Shown here: in pieces, positions 45,249 through 57,100 of the stretch
How the letters are laid out: every line of letters begins with the position of its first letter
How positions within the stretch are numbered: the first letter of the stretch is position 1
Source: Manihot esculenta
Lineage: Eukaryota; Streptophyta; Magnoliopsida; Malpighiales; Euphorbiaceae
Direction: 5' to 3'
Length of the DNA: 64,000 nt
NCBI RefSeq assembly: GCF_001659605.2
Contig: NC_035168.2
Span: 6,008,058-6,072,057 of the forward strand
Translations under genes and position numbers: made by a program
The notes under the pieces: model-generated
Told to the model about the DNA's origin: nothing
Database searches by the model: none
Seen by the model: only the letters and a program-made list of their open reading frames with translations

Positions 45249-48010
45249 TTAAATGGTCGACGTCCTCGTCGACTGAGCTTGTAGGAACTCTTCAATCTTC
45301 TGCGAATGTTGTTGGAGGTTCGACTCTTTCTCCCAGCTGGTTTCTTCGATGCTTAGGCCTTTCCATTTGACAAGGTATTCTTTGTAAGGAGGACGTTTGG
45401 TGGTCTGTACAACTCGTTCCGCCAAGATTCCTTCAACGCCTTGATGCACTTGTGATACTCATGAAACGGCAGGTCTTGAGGGTTTGTTTCTGTTGTTGTA
45501 TGTCCCATCTGTATAGTATGGCTTGAGTCTGCTCACATGAAGTACTGGGTGAATCTTCATCCACTGTGGTGGTTCCACTTTATATGCTACAAGCCTAACT
45601 CTGGCAACGATTGGAATTGGCCCTTCGTATTTGCGCACCAACCTTCGGTCTCGGTTGCGAAGGAATCATAGTTGTTCTGCTAGTAGCTTGATCGTCACTA
45701 AGTCTCCTACTACAAACTCTTGAGGCCTTCGATGTTCATCAGCCATCTTTTTCATGTGTTTGGATGCCTTCTCTAATTGAGCTCGTGCAATCTCCGCATT
45801 ACGCTTCCACTCCTTTGTGAATTGGTATGCTTTGGGGTTTCTCCCTGTGTATGGCACATCGAGTGTATGTGGTGCCAGCGGTTGTTGACCTATAACAATC
45901 TCAAAAGGGCTTTTGTTAGTAGCAGAGCTCTTTAAGGAATTAAAACAAAATTGTGCAGCATCAAGCAGTGAGGCTCAGTTCTTTTGGCTGGTATTGACAA
46001 AGTGTCGCAAGTACTCCTCTAACAACCTATTGAATCTCTCTGTTTGTCCGTCAGTCTGGGGATGAAAGCTTGTTGAAATATTTAGTTTTGTGTCTAAGAT
46101 GTTAAACAGCTCAGACTAGAAAATCCCTATTAACCGCCCATCTCTGTCACTAACAATGCTTTAAGAACACTCCAATACTTCACATCATTCTTAAAGAATG
46201 CTTTGGTCGTTTCTTCTGCCAAACAATATCTCGACATTGGTATGAATGTGGCGTACTTTGAAAATCGATCTATAACCACTAAGATATGATCGTATTCCCC
46301 CACTTTTGGCAAGCCAGCAATGAAATCCAAGGAAACACTCTCTTAAGGCCTGCTTGGAATTGGTAGAGGTTGCAAAAGACCCGTCGGTTTCTGTCTATCT
46401 ACTTTGTCTTGTTGGCACACCAAGCAAGTCTTTGTGTACTCTTTCACATCATCTTCCATGTGAGGCCAGTAATAGCCATATTTTAGCAAAGCTAGCGTGC
46501 GTTGCCAACCCGAATGTCCAACCTATAGCGTATCATGACACTCCTTTAACAACAATCTTCTGACGTTCCCTACCTTTGGCACGTATACTCGGCTTCCCCT
46601 CGTCAAGATTAGATCATTATCTATCCAAAATTGACAAGTTTTCCCCTCTTGTGCTAAACACCACAAGGCCATTGCTTGGGGATCCTTCTTCAAGTTCCTT
46701 CGAATCTGACTGCCCACTGAGTCCTCCACTTGGCTTCGAGACAGGTGAGCTATTCGGTTAAGTGTGAACACTTCTGACTTTCTACTCAAAGCATCTGCAA
46801 CTCTATTGGAACTCTCAGGTTTGTATTCAAATTGGAAGTTGAATTCAGCTAAGCATTCCTGCTACCTGGCTTGTTTTGGTGATAATTTTGGTTGTGAAAA
46901 GAAATGGCTAACACCGGTATTGTCTGTCTTTACTACAAACTTTGACCCCAACAAGTAGTGCCTCCATGTACGCAAATAATATATAACTACTAGTAACTCC
47001 TTTTCTTGTGCAATGTAACGAATCTCTGCATCTTTTAGCTTACGGCTTTCAAAAGCAATTGGATGACCGTCTTACATTAATACTCCCCCCAATGCTAAAT
47101 TTGATGCATTCATCTGTACCTCAAAGGGCTTGTTCATGTCTGGTAGGGCTAATAATGGTTCTGCTGTGATAGCTTCTTTCACATCATCAAAAGCAGTTTG
47201 GCACTCCTTCGTCCATAGCCACTTGTTTCCCTTCTTCAGCAATTCTGTAAGGGAACATATTTTATGGGAGTATCCCCTCACAAATCGCCTATAATAATTT
47301 GCCAACCCTAAAAAGGATCTCAACTCCGTTACGCCCTTCGGCACACCCCATTCTTGAATGGCCCTTATCTTACCTTGATCCATACATATGTGCCCTCGTT
47401 CAATCACATGGCCTAAGAACTTGATTTTAGTTTGAGCAAAAGCATATTTTTCTCTCTTCAAGAAGAGTCTATTCTCTCTCAGCTTTTTGAAGACTAAACG
47501 AAGATGTTCCCTCTGTTCCTCCATGGAGGAGCTGTATACCACAATGTCATCGAGATAGACCACTACAAACTGATCAAGGTACTCATGAAATACTTGATTC
47601 ATTAGAGTACAAAATATGGTAGGAGCATTGATTAGTCCAAAAGGCATAACAAGAAATTCAAAAGCACCATACCGTGTCACACAGGTGGTTTTGGGCTCGT
47701 TTCCTTCCTTAATCCGCACTTGATGGTACCCTAACCGAAGATCTAATTTAGTGAAGAATCTTGCTTGACCCAGCTGATCAAACAACTTCACAATTAGAGG
47801 TATAGGGTACTTGTTTCGCACAGTGACTTTGTTTAGGGCCCGATAATCTACATATAATCTCAAGCTTCCATCTTGTTTCTTCTGAAAGAGCACCGGAGCA
47901 TCAAAGGGGGCTTTTGCTGGCCGTATAAACCCGACTTCCAATAATTCATCCAGTTGTTTCCTCAACTCTGCAAGCCGTAACACGACATCACGACCAGTAG
48001 TAACCCGCGC
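45249..48010 (-). pseudogene. pol of a Galadriel-like chromovirus, 5'-truncated and mutated
   Basis: Minus-strand order: RT ([24 protein letters not shown] active site near 47550), the start of RNase H (to 47072), integrase pieces (zinc-binding region near 46530-46400, MDFIAGLP near 46330) and a true chromodomain at the end (EYLVKWKGLSIEETSWEKE, 45350-45300) closing on STRTSTI. There are at least five stops or frameshifts, including a stop after 47072 and disruption of integrase near 46130. Gag and protease are missing upstream of 48010. Clade placement rests on the RT wording and the canonical chromodomain; it is an inference. Confidence 0.82.
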
Positions 48011-48024
48011 ACCACCTGTCAATC

Positions 48025-48227
48025 AAGGAGTTGAAGAAATCTTAGCTGAACGAGTTGTCAAGTCCACCAAGCGTCCACCACACAAAGAGTACCTTGTCAA
48101 ATGGAATGGCCTTGGTGTTGAAGAAACCAATTGGGAGAAGGAGTCAAGTCTACATGCATATGCACACAAGATTGTGGACTTCATTAACGCTCAGTCGACG
48201 AGGACGTCGACCATTTAAGTGGGGGAG
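48025..48227 (+). pseudogene. Inverted chromodomain fragment of a second Galadriel-like copy
   Basis: The plus strand reads EILAERVVKSTKRPPHKEYL, VKWNGLGVEETNWEKESS and ends STRTSTI, like the minus-strand copy at 45249-45450. It is followed by polypurine GTGGGGGAG (48219-48227). It is fused head to head to the RT of the minus-strand relic at about 48010-48025. Confidence 0.78.
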
Positions 48228-48281
48228 TGTTAGGGTTATAGAGTTTCAGGGATCAAAACTGTAATTTTTTAATATTGAAAT
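48228..48281 (+). repeat. First 54 bp of the Galadriel-like LTR, cut by a later insertion
   Basis: Starts TGTTAGGGTTATAGAG in the same way as the LTR at 45237 (minus). It is cut at GAAAT by the TGTAATATCC start of a Tekay-like LTR. Confidence 0.7.
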
Positions 48282-48632
48282 TGTAATATCCGGCTAGACT
48301 CCGGTATCGAAATTCCTACCGTCCACCGGAATCTCGGATGTCGGAAACCTCTAGAAGGGTAAAATCATGTTTTCATAAAATGTTTTAATGTATTTTAAGG
48401 TTTTAAGTAAGAAAGAAAATGAGTTTTGAATGAAAAATACCATGGAGGCATTTTCAGGTTCGGCTGTCGAACCTCAAGTTCGACCGCCAAAAGTGGGATA
48501 GTTTAGGGGGGCACGTTAGGCTTCTGAATGTGGCTTTCTTTCGGCCGCCGAACCTCATGTTCGGCTGCCGAACATGCATGCATTTTGGAGTCGCCTTCGG
48601 CTTCTGAAGGTGGCCTGGCTAGCCACCTATAA
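48282..48632 (+). repeat. 5' part of a Tekay-like LTR (element 4), interrupted at its TATA box
   Basis: It begins TGTAATATCCGGCTAGAC and follows the element 1 LTR through the palindromes to GCCACCTATAA, the site of the TATA box in element 1. There it is broken by the start of element 2. Its remainder should lie beyond the window. Confidence 0.82.
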
Positions 48633-50916
48633 TGTAATACCCGGCTAGACCCCGGTATCGGAATTCCTACGTTCCGGCGGATTTTCCGTTGGAAGTCGGG
48701 ATTCGAGGATGTCAGAGCTTGCCCTAAGGGTATAAGAAAGGTTTTTAAGATGTTTTTTAAGTGTTTTTATCATGTTTGCATGTTTTGAGTTAAGAAAATT
48801 GAGTTTTGAAATGAAAAGGCCAAGGGGACAAAAGCCAGGTTCGGCCGCCGAAGGTGAAGTTCGGCCGCCGAAAGTTGCATGGTTTCGCATGCACGTTAGG
48901 CCGCCGAAGGAAGAGTCGGTTGGCCACTACAAAAGCCCCTTTGCCCGAGACTTGAGTGTTAAACACTCTGTTTTTGGGTCAAAGGTAGGTTCAAGCTCTC
49001 CTTGGTGTGATTTTTCATGTTTTCCTCAAATCTTGCATGTTTTAACTTGATTTGAGCTTTGTTTTAGAGTTTTGAGCAAAAGGAAGCAAAGTTGAGCACT
49101 TGGAGATTTTGATTGAGTTTTCCTCCATCTCCAAGCTTGGATCATCAATCCTCTAGTTCTTCAAGAGGTAAGCATGGATCCTCACCTCCCCTTATGTTTA
49201 AAGCAAGTTTTAGAAGTTTTGGAGAGGTTTATGGCATGTTTTGGGGTATAAGCATGAGTTTGAGCATATGTTGATCATATGAGTTTCTATGAGTTTTGTT
49301 GTTGTTTTTGAGGCTTGAGCTAGTTTTTAGGCCTCTATATGCATGAGTTATGTTATATGTTAGTTCAGAAGTGTTGGTATGCATGTTATGGGTGTTTGAT
49401 AGGATTTTGGAGGCTGAGAGCATGAGTTGTGCTCGGATTCTGCCTTTCTGGAGAATCCAGGTTCGGCCGCCGAAGCAAGGTTCGGCCGCCGAACCCCTTG
49501 TGGAGGCAGTTTCGGCTGCCAAACCTTGCCCCCGAAAGCTAGGCTTTGGGTGAGAAAGGGACTTTCGGCCGCCGAAAGAGGGAGTTCGGCCGCCGAAAGT
49601 GCATGAGTTTCGTCTCTGGACGAGACTTTCGGCCGCCGAAGGTGCCGCCGAACATGCATGAGTTTCGTCTCTGGAGAGGGGTTTCGGCCGCCGAAAGTGC
49701 CGCCGAAGGTGCTCTGTCCAGCCTTCTTTTGCCCATTTTTCCATGCATGCCTATGATGTTTTAGAGGGGTTTTGGGGCGATATGAAGAGTTATGTTTAAG
49801 TAAGTTTGGTCCTCATTTGAGTCCACCTGTGTAGGTACGGACCCGAGAGACCAAGGAGGCCCACAGAGTTAGAGTTACAGAGACTGCTCAGCAGTTGACA
49901 GAGGTGAGTGGAACAGAACTTTATTTTAAAAGTTAAGAACTGTTTTAGCATGATTCATGCATCATTAATGCCATGTTTATGTAGGATGCTTTGCATTAGT
50001 ATTCACCAAGTTGATGCATTGCATTATTACTTGTATATGTGGATTGGACCGAGGCGATCTCAATAGCCCATAAGTCTGTCATTCTTGTATGTCCTGTGTG
50101 AGCTCCTTTGGGGCCGGGCATTTACCTTGGATGAGTCCTGTGAGAGCCCTTATAGGGTCGGGCACCATGAGTAGTTAGTGAAAGACCTGTGTGAGCTCCT
50201 TTGGGGGCCGGGCATTGACAGAGGGAGTTTTGGGATCATGTCCAATCCGAGATGTGAAATGTTTGTGTAGTGATACATCATGTGATAACATGTTTTAAAT
50301 GTGATTTTTATAGATTCCGCTCACTGGGCTCTAGTAGCTCATCCCTCTCCCTAACCCCATTTTTCAGGGCCTCAGAGAAGAGAAAGAGAAAGAGATAGCA
50401 AGGGTAAAAGGCATATGTAATAGTATAGAATGGTGGACATGAGAATGATGTACAGTACAGAGTTTATGTAATGTATAGAAATGATGTAATAGCAAGCTAT
50501 ATAGTGAGTTATAGAATTGTGCTTGGCCCTGGTGCTTGTTATCCCTCTGCACATGATCCTTTTATGATATATATGATTGAGATAATGTTGTGATGATGAT
50601 GAGCTAAGCTTGGTGCATGGTAGTTTTTCTATCTCTGTAGTTACTGTATGGTACCATAGCAGGTATCACTCTTCGAGTGCATACAGACAGAGCATGCATA
50701 GTCCAGGCTTAGTGAAAGTTATACAGAAAGAAAAGATAGTCAAGCAAACAAAAAAAAAATAAATAAATAATTAAGTAACAGTTTTAAGCTTAAGTATGAT
50801 CATGTATGGGATTTATCAGGTACACAGAGTTGACAGTAGGCTTACTACGGGTCCCGGCGGCCTTAAGCCGATCTGGATCCTAGTGCCGGTGATGGTCCGG
50901 TAAGCGGGCTGTTACA
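48633..50916 (+). repeat. 5' LTR of element 2 (2284 bp)
   Basis: It runs from TGTAATACCCGGC to GGGCTGTTACA. GCC-box palindromes cluster at 48839-48910 and 49459-49710. Splice-donor matches are at 49168 (AGAG|GTAAGC) and 49904 (AGAG|GTGAGT). The end block (GGGTCCCGGCGGCCTTAAG) is close to that of element 1. Confidence 0.9.
50085..50220 (+). repeat. Three short tandem units in element 2 LTR
   Basis: Units of the form CCTGTGTGAGCTCCTTTGGG-GCCGGGCAT occur three times, the middle one diverged. Position matches the five-unit array of element 1 and the four-unit array of element 3. Confidence 0.7.
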
Positions 50917-50919
50917 GAT

Positions 50920-50931
50920 TGGTATCAGAGC
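50920..50931 (+). other. Primer-binding site of element 2
   Basis: TGGTATCAGAGC, three bases after the LTR, as in elements 1 and 3. Confidence 0.92.
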
Positions 50932-51190
50932 ATAGGGCCTCTAGAGTACGGTGTGCTGAGTTAAGAGACTCAGGGATTAGAAAGATCTCACATCGGAAAG
51001 AGGTTGTATTAGAGGGCAAGCACAATAGGCAGATCATGTCCACTAGGATAGGATGTTGAGTCCTGTCTTGATGCTGTGTAATGCCATGAATGTATGCATG
51101 TGCATGTAATGATTTTCTATGAGTTGAGGGTTCATTTTTTTACATGGATCTTATAATGCTACAGTTTATGTTATGTTTTCAGAAGCTACG

Positions 51191-51942
51191 ATGAGAGGAA
51201 CCCGTCGATCAGCTAGATTGACTGGAGCTCCACCCGAGAATGAGGGTATAGAAGGGCGTCCCCCTGCTTTGCCAAGAGCTATGTCCCAAAGGGCAGGCAG
51301 AGAAAGATCATCAAGGGACCCTAGAAGGTCGTTTGATGAAGGCAGGAGGGAAACAGAACAGAGAAGATCGAGTGATACAAGGGAAGAGATGGATGTGGAT
51401 CCAAGAAGGGATGGAGGGTTAGGTGTTGGCACTACAGAGGAGGATGTGGGATCATCACAGGGAGGTGGTCAGGCCTCGGGGTATGGTTATCCACCCCACT
51501 ATCAGCCCTACCCACAGGGCCCAGGATATTCGATGGGAGGTACATCGGATTATCCTAGTTTTTACCCATATCCCACATATATGCCTTATCCACCGTATTA
51601 CCCCCCATATCCACCATATCCCATGTATCCACCCTCACCTTTTTACCCCAGTCCAGCATACTCTACACCAGAGAGTTCTGCACCTCCTCCACCACCACCA
51701 CCAGTGGTACAACCAGAAGCCCCAGTTATCCAAACACCTCAACCTGGCCCATCTGTGAGGAGCAAGGTAAAGATGACTGATTACCTAAAGTTAGATGCTC
51801 CTAAGTACCAATCAGGAGATGATCCGTTTGAGTACATTAAAGCAGTCAAGATGATAGCAGATGAGTTAGGGGCAGATGATACCAGAGCCATTCAGATGGC
51901 AGGGTTCACTTTAAAATGTAAGAAGGCGAAGGAATGGTTTGG
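51191..51942 (+). pseudogene. gag of element 2, N-terminal part, split by element 3
   Basis: Starts [19 protein letters not shown]; an in-frame ATG at 51173 is possible but would be removed if the acceptor at 51181 is used. It contains a long Tyr/Pro-rich stretch (51490-51680) and the start of the gag domain ([25 protein letters not shown]). At the codons for EWFG the element 3 LTR begins; the target-site duplication TTTGG is 51938-51942. The reading frame resumes at 61536. Confidence 0.9.
51938..51942. repeat. Target-site duplication (left) of element 3
   Basis: TTTGG, repeated at 61536-61540. Confidence 0.93.
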
Positions 51943-54116
51943 TGTAACGACCCTAAAATGGACCGTCACCGGCGCTAGGATTCAGGTCGGCTTAAGGCCG
52001 CCAGAACCCGTAGCAAGCCTGCTATACTCTCTGTGTACCTGTAAACCTCATACATGATCATACATTTTATGTGAAAATAAAAACTCTTTGCTGAACCAAG
52101 GCTTAACCTGTGCATGCACTATCTCTGTACTCTGTACTCATGTACTCTGTACTCTGTATCCCTGACTAGAGCTTGCTCTAGATGGGTTCATTCATACCTG
52201 TTAAGCCTGGTTTTCACATACAGGAAAACATATATACATATACAGATCATGTACAAAACATACATCACTAGGTCAAGCAACAACTAGTACATCTCTTTAA
52301 TATTACATGTCCACTCTAAGCTATTACAGATCTCTTTACTTTTTCCCGTCCTCTGCTGGACTGTCCCTTCCTGTACACTGTACACTGAATACTGAACCTG
52401 CAAAACTGGGGTTAAGGGAGTGGGATGAGCTCTATAGCCCAGTGAGTAGAACAGTAAAACATCTCAGTAAAATATGATCTCATGGAATGCACCATATCAC
52501 AGACAAGCCACGTCAAGAGTAAACCTGTCACCACATAGTCCCAGTAACTCTGTGCCAGGGCGTAGAATCGAGCACCTGGTCTTCCTGTCATATATGTATA
52601 TGTGTATATAACACCTGTGAACTTACCATTGCCAGGGCGTAGTCAAAGGCTCCTGGACTTTACTATATACCTGCCAGGGCGTAGTCAAAGGCTCCTGGTC
52701 TTTGCTATACATGCCAGGGCGTAGTCAAAGGCTCCTGGTCTTCCTGTCTGTGACTATTGGATCATTTAGCATTTACTCACATCATCAAATAACGATGCAA
52801 TGCAACATATTCGTGAATACTAATGCAATCAACCTATGGCATAAACATGATGCATGAGATATGCTAAAAGCAGTTTGTAGTTCAATTAAAAGTTATAAGT
52901 TGAGTTCCACTCACCTCTGGCTAACTGGACTGACTGACTCTGCAGGTTCACCTCTGGAGCAGTACTCACTGCTGCTCTCTCTGGTTCCTCTGGTCTGTAA
53001 CACATAAAGACTCAAATGAGGGACCAAACTATCTGACGACTACCTCTCTTAAACTACCCAAGAATCCCCTGAAACTCACTTAACTAGCCATGCAAAGCAT
53101 GCAAAAGAAAAGCTGGACAGAACACTTTCGGCGGCAGGTTCGGCGGCCGAATGTCCTCTCCAGAGACGAAACTCAAGCACCTTCGGCGGCACCTTCGGCG
53201 GCCGAATCCCCCAAACAAAGCCGAACATGCAAAAACACTCGGGGCAAGCTGTGGCAGCCTAAGCTACCATGCAAGAGGTTCGGCGGCCGAATGAACTTTC
53301 GGCTGCCGAACCTGAGTTCATCCAGAACTCAGTTTCAACGGCAAACCATCTCCTTCTTTCCTTCAACTTCTCAAACCATGCAAACTTCACCTCCTCAACA
53401 TACATATACTCATATATATGATCACAGGGGTCCAAAACTAGCTAATAACCCCAAACAACAAAACAAACATACATATAAACATGTAACCATGCATAATTCT
53501 TTAAAACTACCATTAATACCCTAAGCATGCATCTCCTTCCTTTATCCCCATAAACTCAGAAACATATACACATGTTCAAGTGCATCACTTACCTCCTGTA
53601 GCAAGAAGCTAAACACTCTGAACAAGGGAAAACGGATCACCTCTTCTCACACTCTCAAACTCTCTCAAACTCACTTTTTGCTTCAAACCCTTCAAAACTT
53701 GGTGAATGAGCAAACTCCTGCATGAGCTGCTCAAAACACTTGCAGATGAGTCATAGAAGACGTGGCTAATTCATGGCAAGAATCTGAGGCCAACATCTGT
53801 CAAAAGCCATGACTCAGCTTGGCTGGCCAACTCATCGTCGGCTGCCCAATCACATGCAAGACCATGCAACGTTCGGGGGCCGAACTTCCCTTCGGAAGCC
53901 AAACACTTTCGGCGGCCGAACTTACTTTCGGCGGCCGAACTTGGCTCAACTGCCTTAGATCATTTCAACTCAAAACTCACTTCCCTTAACCTTAAAACAT
54001 TTAAACACATCATAACCCTTAGTAACACATAACTCCTACCCTTAGATAGAATCCCAACACCCCGGATTCCGCCAGATAATAGGAATTCCGGTGCCGGATT
54101 CTAGCCGGGTATTACA
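51943..54116 (-). repeat. 3' LTR of element 3 (2174 bp)
   Basis: On the minus strand it starts TGTAATACCCGGC (54116) and ends GGGTCGTTACA (51943). It contains GCC-box palindromes (53128-53300, 53860-53945), four tandem units at 52556-52745 and donor-like sites. Open frames across it are by-products of the GCC-rich palindromes. Confidence 0.95.
52556..52745 (-). repeat. Four short tandem inverted-repeat units in element 3 LTR
   Basis: Plus-strand wording: GCCAGGGCGTAGTCAAAGG-CTCCTGG, four copies, one diverged. CCAGG and CCTGG at the unit ends are inverted. The same array is at about 59975-60164 in the other LTR. Confidence 0.8.
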
Positions 54117-54131
54117 TTCTCCCCTCCTTAA
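54117..54131 (-). other. Polypurine tract of element 3
   Basis: The minus strand reads TTAAGGAGGGGAGAA directly before the 3' LTR. Confidence 0.88.
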
Positions 54132-54153
54132 GAACATTCGTCCTCGGATGTTC
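54132..54153 (-). other. Hairpin before the polypurine tract of element 3
   Basis: Minus-strand arms GAACATCCG and CGAATGTTC pair around AGGA; one C-for-T change in the arm is the only difference from the perfect stem in element 1. Confidence 0.6.
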
Positions 54154-54191
54154 CTAAAACACAAAATAAAAACACAAGGAAGAAACTAACC

Positions 54192-57100
54192 TTAAAACAA
54201 ATATGGATACTGCTGGAGCATAGACTCCTGCGTCTCCCATGTGCACTCTTCTAGATTATGGTGGTTCCATAAAACTTTCACCATCGGAATCTCCTTGTTC
54301 CGTAGCTGTCTGATCTGCGTGTCCAGAATCCGCACTGGCTGCTCTATATAGGTGAGATCCGTATGAATCTCCACCTCAGGCTCACTCAGAACCTGATTCG
54401 GATCTGACACAAACTGTCGTAGCATAGAAACATGAAATACCGGGTGAATCCTCTCCATAGAAGCAGGTAAATCCAGCTTATACGACACATTTCCGATCCT
54501 CTGTAACACCTCAAAGGGTCCAATGTACCGTGGAGCTAATTTACCTTTCTTCCCAAAACGAACCACTCCTTTCATTGGAGACACTTTCAGCAATACCCAA
54601 TTACCCTCTTGAAACTCTAACTGTTTCCTGCGAACGTCTGCATAACTTTTCTGTCTACTCTGAGCTGTTCTGATTCTCTCTCTGATCATGGGCACCATTC
54701 TACTGGTAATGTCTACTAACTCTGGCCCTGCAAGAGCTTTCTCTCCTACCTCTTCCCAGCAAACAGGGGATCTGCACTTCCTCCCATATAAAGCTTCATA
54801 AGGAGCCATCCCAATGCTAGCATGATGACTGTTATTGTAGGCAAACTCCACCAAAGGTAGATGCTGCCTCCAAGAACCGCCAAAGTCTAACACACATAGG
54901 CGAAGCATATCCTCTATGGTCTGGATGGTCCTTTCTGACTGTCCATCAGTCTGTGGGTGGAAAGCAGTACTAAAATCCAATCTTGTGCCCATCGCACTCT
55001 GCAGACTCCGCCAAAAGCGGGAGGTAAACTGAGGTCCTCTATCTGAAACGATAGACACTGGAACTCCATGTAATCTCACTATTTCATCCAGATAGACCTG
55101 TGCCAACTTATCCACAGAATAGTTACTCCGTACTGGAAGAAAATGAGCAGATTTCGTGAGTCTGTCCACAATCACCCATATCGAGTCTATCCTGTTGGAC
55201 GCTACTGGTAAACCCACTACAAAATCCATGGCTATGTTCTCCCATTTCCACTCTGGAATCGGTAATGGGTTAAGCATTCCTGCTGGTTTTTGATGCTCTA
55301 ATTTCACTCGCTGACAAACCTCACAGGCTGTCACGAACTGCGCCACTTCTTTCTTCATGGCTGGCCACCAATAGACCCTTTTCAGATCCTGATACATCTT
55401 GGTGGCTCCTGGGTGAACACTATACCTTGCATTATGAGCTTCCCTCATAATGTCTTCCTTCACACTGCCCCTATCTGGTACACAAAGTCGACTCCCATAG
55501 CGAAGGATCCCTTTGCTGTCAAATCTAAACTCTGCATTGTTGCCTGACTGAACAGTCCTGGCAATTTTCATCAACTCAGGGTCCTCATGCTGTCTCTGAG
55601 CTATCTGCTCCAGAAACACAGGTGTCACTCTCATCTGTGCTATCAACGCACCTGTACCAGACAACTCTAACTGTAATCCTTCGTCAAAAAGCTTATAAAG
55701 CTCCATCACAACTGGTCTCCGCTCTGTTGCTATATGGGATAAACTGCCTAGTGACTTCCGGCTTAGGGCGTCTGCGACAACATTCGCCTTACCCGGATGA
55801 TACTGGATCTTACAATCATAATCACTGAGCAATTCAACCCACCTTCTCTGCCTCAAATTCAGCTCTCTTTGACTTAAGATGTACTGTAAACTCTTATGAT
55901 CAGTGAAGATCTCGCATTTAACTCCGTAGAGGTAATGCCGCCACATCTTAAGTGCAAAGATAACTGCTGCCATCTCTAGATCATGGGTAGGGTAATTCAA
56001 CTCGTGTTTCTTCAACTGTCTAGAAGCATAAGCTATTACTCTATCACTCTGCATCAAAACACAACCCAATCCCACTCGAGATGCATCACAGAACACTGTG
56101 AAGTCCTCATTACTGACAGGCAGAGCTAACACTGGTGCTGTTGTCAATCTTCTCTTGAGCTCCTTAAAGCTCTCTTCACACTGGTCTGACCAGATAAACT
56201 TCTGGTTCTTCTGAGTCAATTTGGTCATAGGAGCTGCTATCTTTGAGAAGTTCTGAACGAACCTCCTGTAGTAACCTGCCAGTCCCAGAAAGCTTTTAAT
56301 CTCAGTCACTGTCGTGGGTCTGGGCCAGTTAGCTACAGCCTCTATCTTCTTGGGGTCTACCTCAATACCCTCTGCTGATACTACATGTCCCAAGAAGGAA
56401 ATGCTCCGTAACCAAAACTCACACTTCGAGAACTTGGCGTATAAACCATGCTCTCTCAGTGTCTGCAAAACAATCCTCAGATGCTGGGCATGCTCCTCTG
56501 CATCTCTGGAATACACTAAGATATCATCAATAAACACAATGACAAAGTGATCCAGAAACTCACTGAATACCCTGTTCATGAGATCCATAAATGCTGCAGG
56601 GGCGTTAGTCAACCCGAACGGCATCACTAAGAACTCATAATGCCCATATCTGGTCCGAAAAGCTGTCTTAGGCACATCTGCCTCTCTGACTCTCAACTGA
56701 TGATACCCAGATCTCAGATCTATTTTCGAGAAACAACCTGCTCCAGCTAGCTGGTCAAATAGATCATCAATCCTAGGTAAAGGATACCTATTCTTGATAG
56801 TGACCTTGTTCAACTGTCTGTAGTCGATACAAAGTCTAAGGGATCCATCCTTCTTTCTGACAAAGAGCACTGGAGCACCCCAAGGTGAGGTACTAGGGCG
56901 GATGAAACCCTTATCTACCAAGTCCTGCAACTGTGCTTTCAACTCTGTTAACTCAGCTGGCGCCATCCTGTAGGGAGGTATAGAGATAGGTCTGGTACCT
57001 GGCAATAATTCAATTTCAAACCCTATCTCCCTATCAGGTGGTAGTCCTGGCAAATCGTCTGGGAACACATCGAGAAACTCTCGGACTACTGGTACTGTGG

